This document shows positions 7,424 through 17,000 of a DNA stretch of 18,928 nt, piece by piece. Numbering within the stretch: position 1 is the stretch's first letter; each line of letters begins with the position of its first letter. Below the pieces are notes generated by a model. It made no database searches and was not told the DNA's origin. It saw nothing but the letters and a program-made list of their open reading frames with translations. The DNA is from Physocladia obscura (Eukaryota > Chytridiomycota > Chytridiomycetes > Chytridiales > Chytriomycetaceae). The DNA is taken from contig JADGJH010000421.1 of NCBI GenBank assembly GCA_027596945.1, positions 1 through 18,928 on the forward strand. Direction: 5' to 3'. The position numbers and the translations under genes are program-made.

Positions 7424-9154
7424 ATGGTGCTTTTGAAAGTTGGATCGTTACTTTTGCGTTCACCGCATTCAACTTCTTTGACTTCTTTAACTTTGGCGGC
7501 GTCGCTTTTCCGCCTTCACCAAGTCCGCGGTGGTACTCAATAAGCCAACAATGCCAATACCAATAACGAATAACTAATCATATTCATACCCAACAGCTAA
7601 AACCGAATCTAGAACGTTGCATCCTGAAACCTACTCCGTCACAAACAGATGGTTTGTTCCGCCTAAAGTCAGGCAACACGCAGAAGCCATCGGTTTGTTT
7701 CCCAACCCCCCCCATCAAAAAGACATACGCGACCGACTTACTAAAAAATCATACAGAAATCCCACCAGACGACGAAGTTGTGCTCGACACCTACACCGTT
7801 AACTTTGGCCCGCAGCATCCGGCCGCTCACGGTGTGCTGCGACTTATCATGGAGCTACGCGGTGAAGTCATTGTCAGAGCCGATCCGCACGTCGGCCTGC
7901 TACACAGAGGAACAGAGAAACTAATTGAGTACAAGACCTATACCCAGGCCCTTCCATATTTTGACCGCTTGGACTATGTTTCTATGATGTGCAACGAGCA
8001 GGTTGGTATCGTAAACATAGTATGAAGTAAAAACAATGAAAAAAAAATTAGACATATTCACTCGCCGTTGAAAAACTACTCAACATTGACATTCCCCCGC
8101 GCGCAAAATACATCCGCACGCTATTCGCCGAAATCACTCGCATCCTCAACCATATTATGGCCCTAACAACCCACGCCCTCGACGTCGGTGCATTAACCCC
8201 CTTTCTCTGGATGTTCGAAGAAAGAGAACGCCTTATGGAATTCTACGAACGTGTCTCCGGCGCCCGCATGCATGCCGCATACGTTCGTCCCGGAGGCGTC
8301 GCTCTCGATATGCCCATCGGGCTTATGGAAGATATATATAAATGGGCAGTCGTCTTCAACGCGAGTATTGACCAGCTCGAAGAATCTCTCGTCTACAACC
8401 GTATCTGGAAAAACCGCCTAATCGGAATCGGCAAAGTCTCAGCGCAGCAGGCGCTCGATTACTCGTTCTCCGGGGTTATGTTACGCGGGTCTGGCGTTCC
8501 TTGGGACTTGAGGAAAGTACAGCCATATGACGCATATGCTGATGTCGAGTTTAATGTGCCCGTTGGCCAGAATGGGGATTCGTATGACCGGTTTAATTGC
8601 CGCGTCGAGGAAATGAGGCAGTCGTTAAGGATTATTTCGCAATGTTTGGAAAAGATGCCAGACGGGCTTGTCAAAATTGATGATTATAAGATTGTTCCGC
8701 CGCCAAGAGCCTCGATGAAGGAGTCTATGGAAGCGTTGATTCACCACTTTAAGCTCTATTCTGAGGGTTATTCTGTTCCACCAGGAGAGGTAAACGTGAG
8801 CGGAGCCAGCGAGAAAAGTGCCAACGCAGCGAGTAACGTGAAGTAGATATATATACGTATTTATATAATAATAATAATTGTATGAGTGTGGAGCGAGCAT
8901 CAATATAGGTGAGAGTGAAATATCCTGATCAGGAAAAAACTCTGTAGACATATGTTGCTACCGAGGCACCAAAGGGAGAGTTTGGTGTGTACATTGTCTC
9001 CGACGGCTCGAGTAAGCCGTACAGATGCAAAATTAGAGCGCCTGGATTTCCCCATCTTGCTGGTGCCGACTTTATGGCGCGTGGTCACATGATTGCTGAT
9101 ATGGTGACAATCATTGGAACATGTGATGTTGTCTTTGGTGAAATCGATCGTTAA
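7424..9154 (+). CDS. NDUFS2: NADH:ubiquinone oxidoreductase 49-kDa subunit (complex I, mitochondrial), one apparent frameshift
   Basis: Exons: 7424-7529 (or 7532), 7597-8001, 8052-8789 and 8948-9154, about 484 aa. Exon 1 encodes an Arg/Ser/Leu-rich mitochondrial presequence ([13 protein letters not shown]) and ends at either of two overlapping donors, GTGGTA or GTACTC, 3 nt apart; the branch is TAACTAAT. Core family blocks follow: [84 protein letters not shown], and the last exon [16 protein letters not shown] to FGEIDR. Known role: with NDUFS7 it forms the quinone-binding site at the N2 cluster; the His and Tyr near GPQHPAAHG line it. Within exon 2 the presequence-side frame ([19 protein letters not shown]) and the core frame differ by one base, meeting at C8 (7706-7713); removing one C joins them. 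Intron 2 has an unusual donor GTTGGT. Confidence 0.97.
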
Positions 9155-9788
9155 TAAGAACATATTGAACAACAAAAACACTTGCGAGTGGAAGTGCGCT
9201 TGTATTCCAATAAATTAACTTTATCATGATCGTTATGCTAACACAAGTAATTTTCGAAGAAAATATCAAAATAATCTGGGCACTGTTTCACTGCCGAACT
9301 GATTTTTGTTGTTGGGATATCAAAAGTCAAGTAAATAACACATTATTATTTTATTCCTCTGTAATCTCTGATGGTAATAACAGCATTTTTGGTGGCAGCA
9401 TTAAACTATTTCATAATATTAACACTTCCGCGCGCACTCTCATTCAGAACGTTGCTTTTGCCAATCGAAGCTGATGTTGAAAGAACAAACGCACGCGTAT
9501 TCGAGTTCTTTCCACTGCTCACCATAATAAGTGAACCAAGCAACTTTAAGTTTTAAGACTGTGAGTTTGTTTTTCCCGACACGTGGTCACATTTGAGAGC
9601 ATTTGAACACATTACTCGCTCCATTGCACGCAATATTCTGACACAACACGGTGCACGCGTATGGCCGCGTAGAAAAATAAATTGCATGGAGTAAAATTAG
9701 AACGCAAGAGAATTGACATTTTGAGCTTTTTCTGAGAGATAAAGCAGTTAAGCGTTGGCCTTTCTCGCTGTTAGGCATGATTTTGTTT
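9155..9788. other. Unresolved stretch after NDUFS2
   Basis: No firm gene. On the plus strand a frame at 9226-9474 ends protein-like (FGGSIKLFHNINTSARTLIQ). Another from 9371 reads to TAA at 9554-9556 and continues in frame as DCEFVFPDTWSHLRAFEHI to a stop near 9690. A short minus-strand frame (MVSSGKNSNTRAFVLSTSAS) lies opposite the latter. None shows a complete exon chain or a family motif that I can name. These may be exons of a small gene, decayed DNA or chance. Confidence 0.3.
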
Positions 9789-10246
9789 TTAAAATATTTT
9801 TTCAATCCATCTGGCAACAGCAACCTCAACCTTGTTTATCCTCAGAAACTGCAAAATTCCAGTTTTTTGCAATATCGTGGTATCTAGCTTTCGGGCAATG
9901 GTATCCAACAAGTGATATTCGAAGATGGCAAATTCTTTGAACTTATACATTTCTCTCGACCCAGTTTCCTGCTGATTAACCCAATTTATTTGAAGTCGAA
10001 GATATTTGTAGAAAAAAAGTATAACTCTGATGCTTTCGGTTCGTCAATATTTATTTTGAACTCGAACCGCTTTTCATTGTGGGTATTTAGTAGAAGAGTG
10101 TCAAATAGAGGAAAGTTAGGGCCATTCTGGAAACTGTGATGAATATTTGCAAAGCACTTGCTTGAATGTGAATACTGTTGAATTTTAATAATTGCCGATT
10201 CAATATCAAAAAAAGAATGATCGCGGATTTTATCATGTGACCAGTA
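9789..10246 (-). pseudogene. Unrecognised minus-strand reading frame, broken at an A7/T7 tract
   Basis: Two overlapping minus-strand frames both look coding. The first is open from 10246 to a TAA at 9988-9986 (FFDIESAIIKIQQYSHSS, FQNGPNFPLFDTLLLN, FEFKINIDEPKASELYFF). The second is open from 10043 to the TAA at 9791-9789 (YKYLRLQINWVNQQETGSRE, FEYHLLDTIARKLDTTILQ, VAVARWIEKIF). They differ by one base and overlap at a run of seven T (plus-strand A7, 10012-10018); one extra T there would give a single frame of about 153 codons. No initiator methionine is visible, so upstream exons or decay are possible. The antisense frames are rich in Trp, Phe and Gln and look less natural. I know no family for it. 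It could be a decayed gene, a gene with an assembly error, or a chance frame. Confidence 0.33.
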
Positions 10247-10277
10247 TTATTAATGTTAATAACAACAAAAAAAAGAC

Positions 10278-10285
10278 ATAAAAAG
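10278..10285 (+). promoter_or_regulatory. Possible TATA-like element of the methyltransferase gene
   Basis: CATAAAAA lies about 50 bp before the ATG at 10333, followed by a pyrimidine- and CA-rich leader (CCTCTACTCA, CATCCACAAG) typical of a short fungal 5' leader. Position and sequence are suggestive only. Confidence 0.3.
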
Positions 10286-10332
10286 CGGGGCCTCTACTCA
10301 AAAACCATCCACAAGAAATTAAAGTAACAAAA

Positions 10333-11199
10333 ATGGTCGAAAAAACCAAAACTTTTGAATGGAATCCAGCAGCTTACGCAAGCAACGCTAGTTTTGTTCC
10401 ACAGCTCGGCGCACCCATTTTGAACATTCTTTCACCAAAACAAGGCGAACGCATTTTTGATATTGGCTGCGGAGATGCAATTCTCACATCCAAGATTGCA
10501 AACGCTGGTGCAACCGTTATTGGAACTGATGCAAGCCCCGATATGATTGCGCAGGCGCGGATCGTTCACCCTGAAGGCGAATATCACGTTTTGGATGGCC
10601 ACGCTTTGGTAACTACTGCGTGGGCGCAAGATCCAGATACAGAGAAGTGTGTTTTTTTTCTTATCAAAAGAAATATATATGTAATATATCCTATAAATTT
10701 TGCAAGATTCGATGCCGTTTTTTCCAACGCGGCGCTTCACTGGATGAAAGCAGACCCTTCAAAAGTCGCGTCGGGCATCCGTTCGATTTTGAAACCAGCC
10801 GGAAAAGGCCGCTTTGTAGCAGAATTCGGTGGCTTTCTCAATTGCGCGAGCGTCCACGCTTGCCTCATCAACGCGCTATCCCGTCGCGGTCACGACGGAA
10901 AATCCCTGTCGCCGTGGTACTTCCCGTCTCCAGATGAATACCGCGACATTCTTGACAAAAACGGTTTCACCGAGATTAAGATCCAATACATCCCGAGACC
11001 AACAATCTTACCAGCTTCTGGATTGAAAGGGTGGCTGGACACATTTGCAATGTCGTTTATGGACGCGCTTGACAGTGATGAGGAACGCGAAGCCGTGAAA
11101 CGTGAAATTGTTGAAGAGCTTCGTCCAGTTTTGTGTGATTTCAGGGGAAACTGGACTCTTGAATACTGGAGATTGAGAATTGAAGCTGTCACTCTTTGA
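10333..11199 (+). CDS. Class I SAM-dependent methyltransferase (trans-aconitate methyltransferase-like), 2 exons
   Basis: Exons 10333-10646 and 10707-11199, 268 aa. Seen: SAM-binding motif I FDIGCGDA at residues 42-49, the acidic residue at the end of strand 2 (GTDASPDM, D66), motif IV FDAVFSNAALHWM and a strand-5 segment FVAEFGGFLN. The C-terminal half carries WYFPSPDEYRDIL and a GWLDTF segment common in the Methyltransf_11/25 families. Known of the fold: methyl transfer from S-adenosylmethionine to small acids or other small molecules; the substrate here cannot be read from sequence. The intron is 60 nt (donor GTGTGT, acceptor GCAAG), a multiple of three and free of stops, so an unspliced message would insert 20 residues just before motif IV (splitting K from FDAVF). 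The inserted residues are Ile/Tyr-rich and break the Rossmann strand, so the spliced form is taken as real. No signal peptide: probably cytosolic. Confidence 0.88.
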   Translation: MVEKTKTFEWNPAAYASNASFVPQLGAPILNILSPKQGERIFDIGCGDAILTSKIANAGATVIGTDASPDMIAQARIVHPEGEYHVLDGHALVTTAWAQDPDTEKCVFFLIKRNIYVIYPINFARFDAVFSNAALHWMKADPSKVASGIRSILKPAGKGRFVAEFGGFLNCASVHACLINALSRRGHDGKSLSPWYFPSPDEYRDILDKNGFTEIKIQYIPRPTILPASGLKGWLDTFAMSFMDALDSDEEREAVKREIVEELRPVLCDFRGNWTLEYWRLRIEAVTL

Positions 11200-11489
11200 G
11201 TTTGGATGAATTTTTGCCGAGAAGTGCTCTGAAAATATATTTCATTCAATTATTGCGCCTCACACCAAGATTTTCTAATCATTAGAAGCAAATTTTTTTT
11301 TGTGACCCCAATTTTATGAGAAGACTTTCACAGAGAACTGTATATGGGCTGGTGTATGGGGGGGTAGACTGGTGATTAAAAGGCACACCTGCCAAGTGGA
11401 CAAATTTGAAATTTCTCGGGCAAGAAAAAAAAGTAAGTTTTCCAAAACAATGGTAGGCCATAAAAGAAAGAGCTTTCTTAATGACATAT

Positions 11490-11738
11490 TTATTGCATGG
11501 CCATAATCTTGCTCAAGTACCCAAGGATTGCGCCAATATTTGCCCAAACCACAATAACATCTACCCAGCGATTGCTTGGAATCCTTATAACTGCACAATT
11601 TACTGCACAATCAAAATGATCCAGCTGCAAAAAATCCATCAAAAGACAGTATAATTGACATTTACAGTGAGAACTATACAGATGGCTGTGATACTCTCTA
11701 GGAAGATAATGAAGCTACATATTCTCAACTGGACAAAA
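11490..11738 (-). CDS. Candidate end of a small membrane protein, possibly decayed
   Basis: Two minus-strand segments join in phase 0. The upstream one, open to about 11738-11666, reads QLRICSFIIFLESITAICIV. A 41-nt intron-like stretch 11665-11625 (GTAAAT...TTTTTTGCAG) follows. The downstream segment, 11624-11490, contains NRWVDVIVVWANIGAILGYL and ends KIMAMQ at TAA. Two hydrophobic spans and a matching phase support coding, but no start, no family and AT-rich decayed surroundings argue for caution. A different minus-strand frame in the same place (11314-11610) is also open and could be the alternative. Confidence 0.25.
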
Positions 11739-12101
11739 GCCGGGGGTTTCACCTTTCAAAATATATTTACAATGGCACACTTGTCTTAAGGGCTATTTTC
11801 AATTAAAGAATTATATTCAAACCTACAAAAGTCAAAACCATTTACACAAAAACATGAAGAAGTGGTAACTTTTTGAAAACAGCTGGCAGCAACTTGTTGA
11901 GTGCTTTTGTGTGTAATACCAATCTTAAAGGTATGCTTTGTCATGCATATGACAGTGATATAATATGTACCTGCGACAAATTAGGGTTGAATCAACTTTA
12001 CTCTTCTAATTGTTAGTTATTCAGAATCATTAATGAAAACAATGCCAAGGGTACTTAATGACTTGGAATGGAGAGTATTTAGTTTTGAGATTTGGGGATG
12101 G

Positions 12102-12740
12102 CTATTCAAAAATCATTAATGAATTTCCAACTCCATCCAAATCCTCAATTTGCTGCTTTCTCTGAAGGTTAGTTTGCTGATTATAAAAAAGAATAATCAT
12201 TACTGAATTGCTAATTCCATCTAAATCTCCAATCTGCTCCTTTCTGTGAATGCCACACCACCATCTCCAGAAAGCAAATTCCAATTTGTCAGATTTAGTC
12301 TTTTCTTTGTTTCTATTAATTTTTATCATATTGAAAGCTACATAAGATTTTTATATCTATTTTTATTGTATAAATAATGGCATCACTGTTTTCTCTCTGT
12401 TGAGAAATACTATCATTATTACCGTTCAACTGGCTTTTCTTGAAATCAAACACATCTGTCTTCTTTGTGGACATCACAACTCTTGAATCTTGAATGCCTC
12501 TCTTTCAGTTTTGAAAGAATCTCTTCCTTCCATTAGATGCACTATTTCATCAAAATTTGTTGGTGTCTTTTTGACCTCAGTATCTTTTTATTGCAATGGC
12601 AGTTTGGATTCATTGGAAATGTTCTCAGTTTTCAAACAAAGGTCACTTATGGTTTGCTCTAGTTTGTTGATTCTGTCTTTCAAGGATTGATTGACATTGA
12701 ATCAAACAGGATTTTTGAGTTTCAAGTGTTTTTCAGGCAT
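12102..12740 (-). pseudogene. Decayed coiled-coil-like reading frames
   Basis: On the minus strand, 12740-12474 is a single register of 89 codons with in-frame stops at codons 13 and 51 and a terminal stop. Between the stops the residues are protein-like and helical (SLKDRINKLEQTISDLCLKT, then TNFDEIVHLMEGRDSFKTER). Downstream, 12329-12102 encodes a repeated motif, RKEQIGDLDGISNSVMI and RKQQIEDLDGVGNSLMI, 28 residues apart. A further open frame upstream (13036-12812, KCVVPSTSFCSKYLKSLPIP) may belong to the same relic. The stops and lack of splice-site logic suggest a dead gene or the remains of a mobile element; the family is unknown. Confidence 0.35.
12111..12254. repeat. Diverged direct repeat, 84-bp period
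   Basis: Two units begin AATCATTAATGAATTTCC (12111) and AATCATTACTGAATTGCT (12195), exactly 84 bp apart, and stay alignable for about 60 bp with scattered substitutions (for example CCATCCAAATCCTCAATTTG versus CCATCTAAATCTCCAATCTG). The period is 28 codons and the substitutions keep the minus-strand peptide motif, so the duplication was probably within a coding repeat. Confidence 0.75.
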
Positions 12741-14032
12741 GTTAATTGAAATGGGTTCTGCTGATCCAAAATAAGTATACTATTGACAGCATCAAGTTCA
12801 TCTTCTTTTCATCAAGTTTGTAAATGTGTCTGTTTCTTGGATCCTTGTAGACTGTCCCCATTGGGAATTGGGAGTGATTTGAGGTATTTAGAACAGAAAC
12901 TTGTGGATGGAACAACACACTTCATTTTAGTTTTACTATAATATTGAATGAAAAAATAAGTTTTTGTAAAAGATGTTGAAATTGGATCAAAAAGTGTGTC
13001 CTTTTGTTTTTTATAATTTTTTGGAAGCATTTCCAAGCATGTTCGATTTCATTTGACCAAAAGAATTTCACAATCTGATTGGTTGATCCTTTGTTCACAG
13101 CTGCGATACACAAAATGTTCATTAGTCATTTCAGCTAAAGATCAAAACATGTATTTCTTATACGAGGCTGCAGTGAGAGGGGATGAAAGTGAAAGTCAGT
13201 ACATGTAATTCTCCTTAAGGGGAGGTGTGGTGCACAACATTAGGGTTAAATAAAAATGGTTGAAATACTTAACTCAAAACTCTTTTCTTATAAAATTTTT
13301 GCAAAGGCAATATTCCATTTCCATAAATCCTACAGTTGAATTTCAGTATCTTATTTCTTTCAATGCCAATTTCTGTTAATTTGTCTTGGTCTGCTGTTGA
13401 CATAGCTGTTGTTGCTGTTAATGATTTTTTGTTTGGTTGTATATTATTGGAGAGAATGTGTTGTTAGCATTATAAATAGCAAACTCATTGGCTTTGTTTG
13501 ATAACAGCAAAAGTATCATGAATTTGAATTTATCTGTATAAAGATGTTCATGTCAAATCTTATTATTTTTTGTTGAGAGTTTTGTTTGACAAACTTTGTA
13601 AATAAAATATTTTAAACCAAGAAAGGAAAGTCAAGGAAACAAAAATTAAGAGGCAAGAAAAATAGTAAGAATTGAATAGTTGCTTCTTGGTTGGCGAAAA
13701 AGAAAGCAAACTGGAGAAGAGAACACTAGGTGTAATTTGTTTCATTCACATATTTAAGTAAACACAAGAGGAAGCGGATGGAAAAGAAGAAAAATTCGCT
13801 AACAACCGACAAACCCAACAAACAACACACTGGCACCAAAGCGGGCAGACATTGTTAATCACTACACCTATAGCACATACCGGCACTAATAAAAGGCGAG
13901 GCGTAGTAAGTCGAACAGTGGCGTACAGTGCACCGCACAGCGCCGCACAGATATTTAAATACTGCAAACAAATTTAGACATCACGGAGAACACGGGAAAC
14001 CATACGTAAATCAGACGCTGCACCTTGTCTGA

Positions 14033-17000
14033 ATGAACGAAACCAACGGACTAAATTTTAATCCCGGCAACAGAGAAGCGAGAGTTGATGATATTGATGC
14101 AGATACAAAAACTGCTACTCGGACAGTGATTGGTTCGGACACAGGATCAAGATCAGAATTGGCATCAATATTAGTATTAGAATCGGTGGTGGAAACAGCT
14201 GTGACGAGCGGAGACAGCAACTCTTTGGTTGATGTCGCTGCGTCTCCCTCACAAAGCCCTTCAATCACTCAAATTTCCAGGAATAATACCCCTCGCGATA
14301 TTCCTGCTACAGAACTTCAACACCAGCCGCAACACCAGTGTCAAGTACAGGACACTGAAACAAGTCAGGCCTTTCATCATCAAAACTCCTCACCTCCCTC
14401 CGCTACCTCTCAATATTCTTCCTCGGTATCTCAACTGTCAAGCACTCAGGTCGAATCGAAATTGCCGAAAAAAATTTCTTCAGCTTCGCGGCCTAAAGAG
14501 CCTCGATTCCGCGCAATCACTGACGAAACAAACATTGAATCAATTTTTCGCAGCGTTCCTTTGCCTGATAGTGACGAAAATGACGAAGATTATGTTGAGC
14601 GGCGCGTTTCTGCAAAGTTTGGACGTTCTCGAAAAACAACTCTGTCTGGCGGGAGTTTGACGTCGGTATCTTCAGGGTCGTCAAAAAAGAAGGAAAAAAT
14701 AAAATTAGACGACAGTACTGCTGCCAATAATACACCTTTGCAGCAAAATCTAAAGAGTAGCACCTGCAGCTCTTATTCTGCTGGTATTTTCAGCTCAGTT
14801 ACATCGTCATCCATTGGAAGGACAAAGGATACTCCATCACGATGGAGCGATGATAGTTTAAACAAACTCGAAGCAGTTGTCGCCGAAGGAATATCTCGCG
14901 CCAAAAATAATGACCATAGCCGGCATGAGCATGCGGCTCATTTTAGAATGGAGATTGATGATGACGACGAGGCTTCAACGCCCAGCCGAAAACAAAACCA
15001 AAAACCACCACCAGCTCCTCCAACAGCAACAACAACCACGACAACATCTACAAATGATGCTGTTTCTAATCGTAGGCTACTATCTGACGAAGAATCCGTC
15101 ACACTCGCTTCTGCCGTTAAATCAAGAGATTCGAAAGTAGGAAGAGACCCGCAGCAGCAGCAGCAGCAAATAAAAAACAATGCGAAGCGTTCGAAGAATT
15201 CTGTTGCTGAGAAAGTGGTATGTTCCTTGGTCTAAAGAAAGCGAATACTACGAAAATAGCACCTGCTACAATTTTTATATTATTAGCACTTCTTACAACT
15301 ATTTCTTTACAGGCGCGAGGAGATTGTATTATGGTTGCAAACAAAGCGATTCCATGTTTGTGTTTCACAGTATTTTTGTTTTCTTTTTAAATACTGCCAT
15401 TAAATTTCTCACAGACAATGCAATCAACAATACTGATCGATCTGGAAGAACACCCCTCTTCAAAGTCAGCGGATCTGGTGATTTAGAGGCTGTTACCGCT
15501 TTGATTCGAGCTGGAGCCGATGTTAATGTAAACAGATCAAAACGATAAACATATCGAAGCTAAAACAAGCTAATTAAAACAGGCAAAAGATAATGCGGGG
15601 TGGTCTCCTCTTCACGAAGCGTGCATAGAAGGCCAGCTCGAAGTATGCACACAATTGATTCGATACGGAGCTGACGTAAATGCACTTGGTTTCGACAACC
15701 AAACTCCATTGCATGATGCAGCCGCCGCAAATCACTACGAAGTTGTTGAACTTTTGTTGAGTCATGGCGCTTCGCTCACCGCCATCAATAAAGAAGGTGA
15801 TACGCCGCTCGACACAGCTGACGACGATACAATGCTGCAACTCCTTCAGTTATGGAAACGCATGACTGTCAAAGTAGTGGAAGTTGACGAAAACGGATTG
15901 ACGCTATTACACCATTACGCAATCAAAGGTGACGCGAAGGGCGTTCGGAGGGCGTTAAAGTATGGCGCAGAAGTTGATTTTGCATGTAATGCGGGCTGGA
16001 CTCCGTTACATGAAGGCGCATCGAAAGGCGCAGTAGAGATTGTTGAAGTTTTATGTCAGTATGGCGCGAATGTAAATGCTGTTGCGTCGTCTGGGACAGG
16101 TGATTTGCTTGTTTCTGGGATTACGCCGTTGATGGACGCTGCAGCTATTTGCTGTTCGAATGCGGTAAGGATACTTCTAGAGTTTGGTGCAAACGCCGAA
16201 TTTTTTGATTCTTCTGGGAAACGGGCGATCGATTATGTGCCTATTGGTAACGCTGACTTTGCGGCGAATCCTGATGTCGAGGAAGTTATCAAATTGTTGA
16301 AAGCCCCACCGATTACTGAAAAGGATTTGAGAAAGCCTGATTTCATCAAAACAAAGCATGGATCCGTTGGGATGATGAGTGATATTCGAGACCAGGCATC
16401 GGCGATGTTGGAAGAAAATGAAGCTGGTTTGAGAAAAGACAGCAAGTGAGTGGCGAATTTTGTCTCTTTTTTGTTAATACATGCCATTAAGGTTCCAATC
16501 AAATCGAAAAACATCCATAAGCTCTGACACTTCGCATTCAACGAATTTGAATGGCTCCCTTGGCTCACGTGGCGCTAATATCTCTGTGAGTGCCACAACA
16601 GCTGCCGCTGTTGGTCTCGGAGGGCCAAATACGTTTAGTTGGGGAGGACTCGACGTGCGGGAACGAGAAGGACCGTTTGTCAGCTCGCGGGAAGAACGAA
16701 AATTCAATGCACTATTGCGAACGCTGGGTGCCAAGGAAACCGGGGGGTTTGAACGAGAATCTTTGTCATCAACAGGAGCAAATCATGGGCGAGAAAATGA
16801 TCACCAGCAGCAACAGCAGCAGCAAATCACTCGACCGAAAACAGGATCAAAGCTGAAAAAACGTGACGGAATTTACGATGAGGTGAATGGACCAAGAAAG
16901 CCTGGACGAAAACCGAAAATTGCTGTTGTTTCTGATAGTGACGATAACAGCGGTCGAAAAGAGAAAAGTAATAGCGTAGGGGGCGGCGGGAATAAAAAAA

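Larger units (their letters stand above)
11200..14032. other. AT-rich, gene-poor stretch with decayed frames
   Basis: About 2.8 kb between the methyltransferase stop and the HOS4-like start. Besides the fragments listed separately (11490-11738, 12102-12740), it holds only short or interrupted frames. Base composition is visibly richer in A+T than the flanking genes. No terminal inverted repeats, long terminal repeats, target-site duplications, or transposase or reverse-transcriptase motifs were recognised. The last 450 bp (13590-14032) presumably include the HOS4-like promoter; CA-rich sequence near 13800-13980 precedes the start. Confidence 0.5.

Noticed and set aside
7387..7560. Upstream ATG at 7390 ([12 protein letters not shown]...) as the NDUFS2 start
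   Set aside because: It is in another frame, its product is Phe-rich without a presequence character, and it does not reach exon 2 in the required phase.
11981..13247. Two TTAGGGTT motifs (11981-11988 and 13240-13247) as interstitial telomere repeats
   Set aside because: Single 8-mers, not tandem arrays; expected by chance in AT-rich DNA.
11300..13600. Intact transposon or retroelement
   Set aside because: No terminal repeats, target duplications, or DDE, integrase or reverse-transcriptase motifs could be recognised.
13746..13967. Minus-strand 73-codon Cys-rich frame upstream of the HOS4-like gene
   Set aside because: No start context, no splice or family support, and it lies in the likely promoter and leader of the plus-strand gene.
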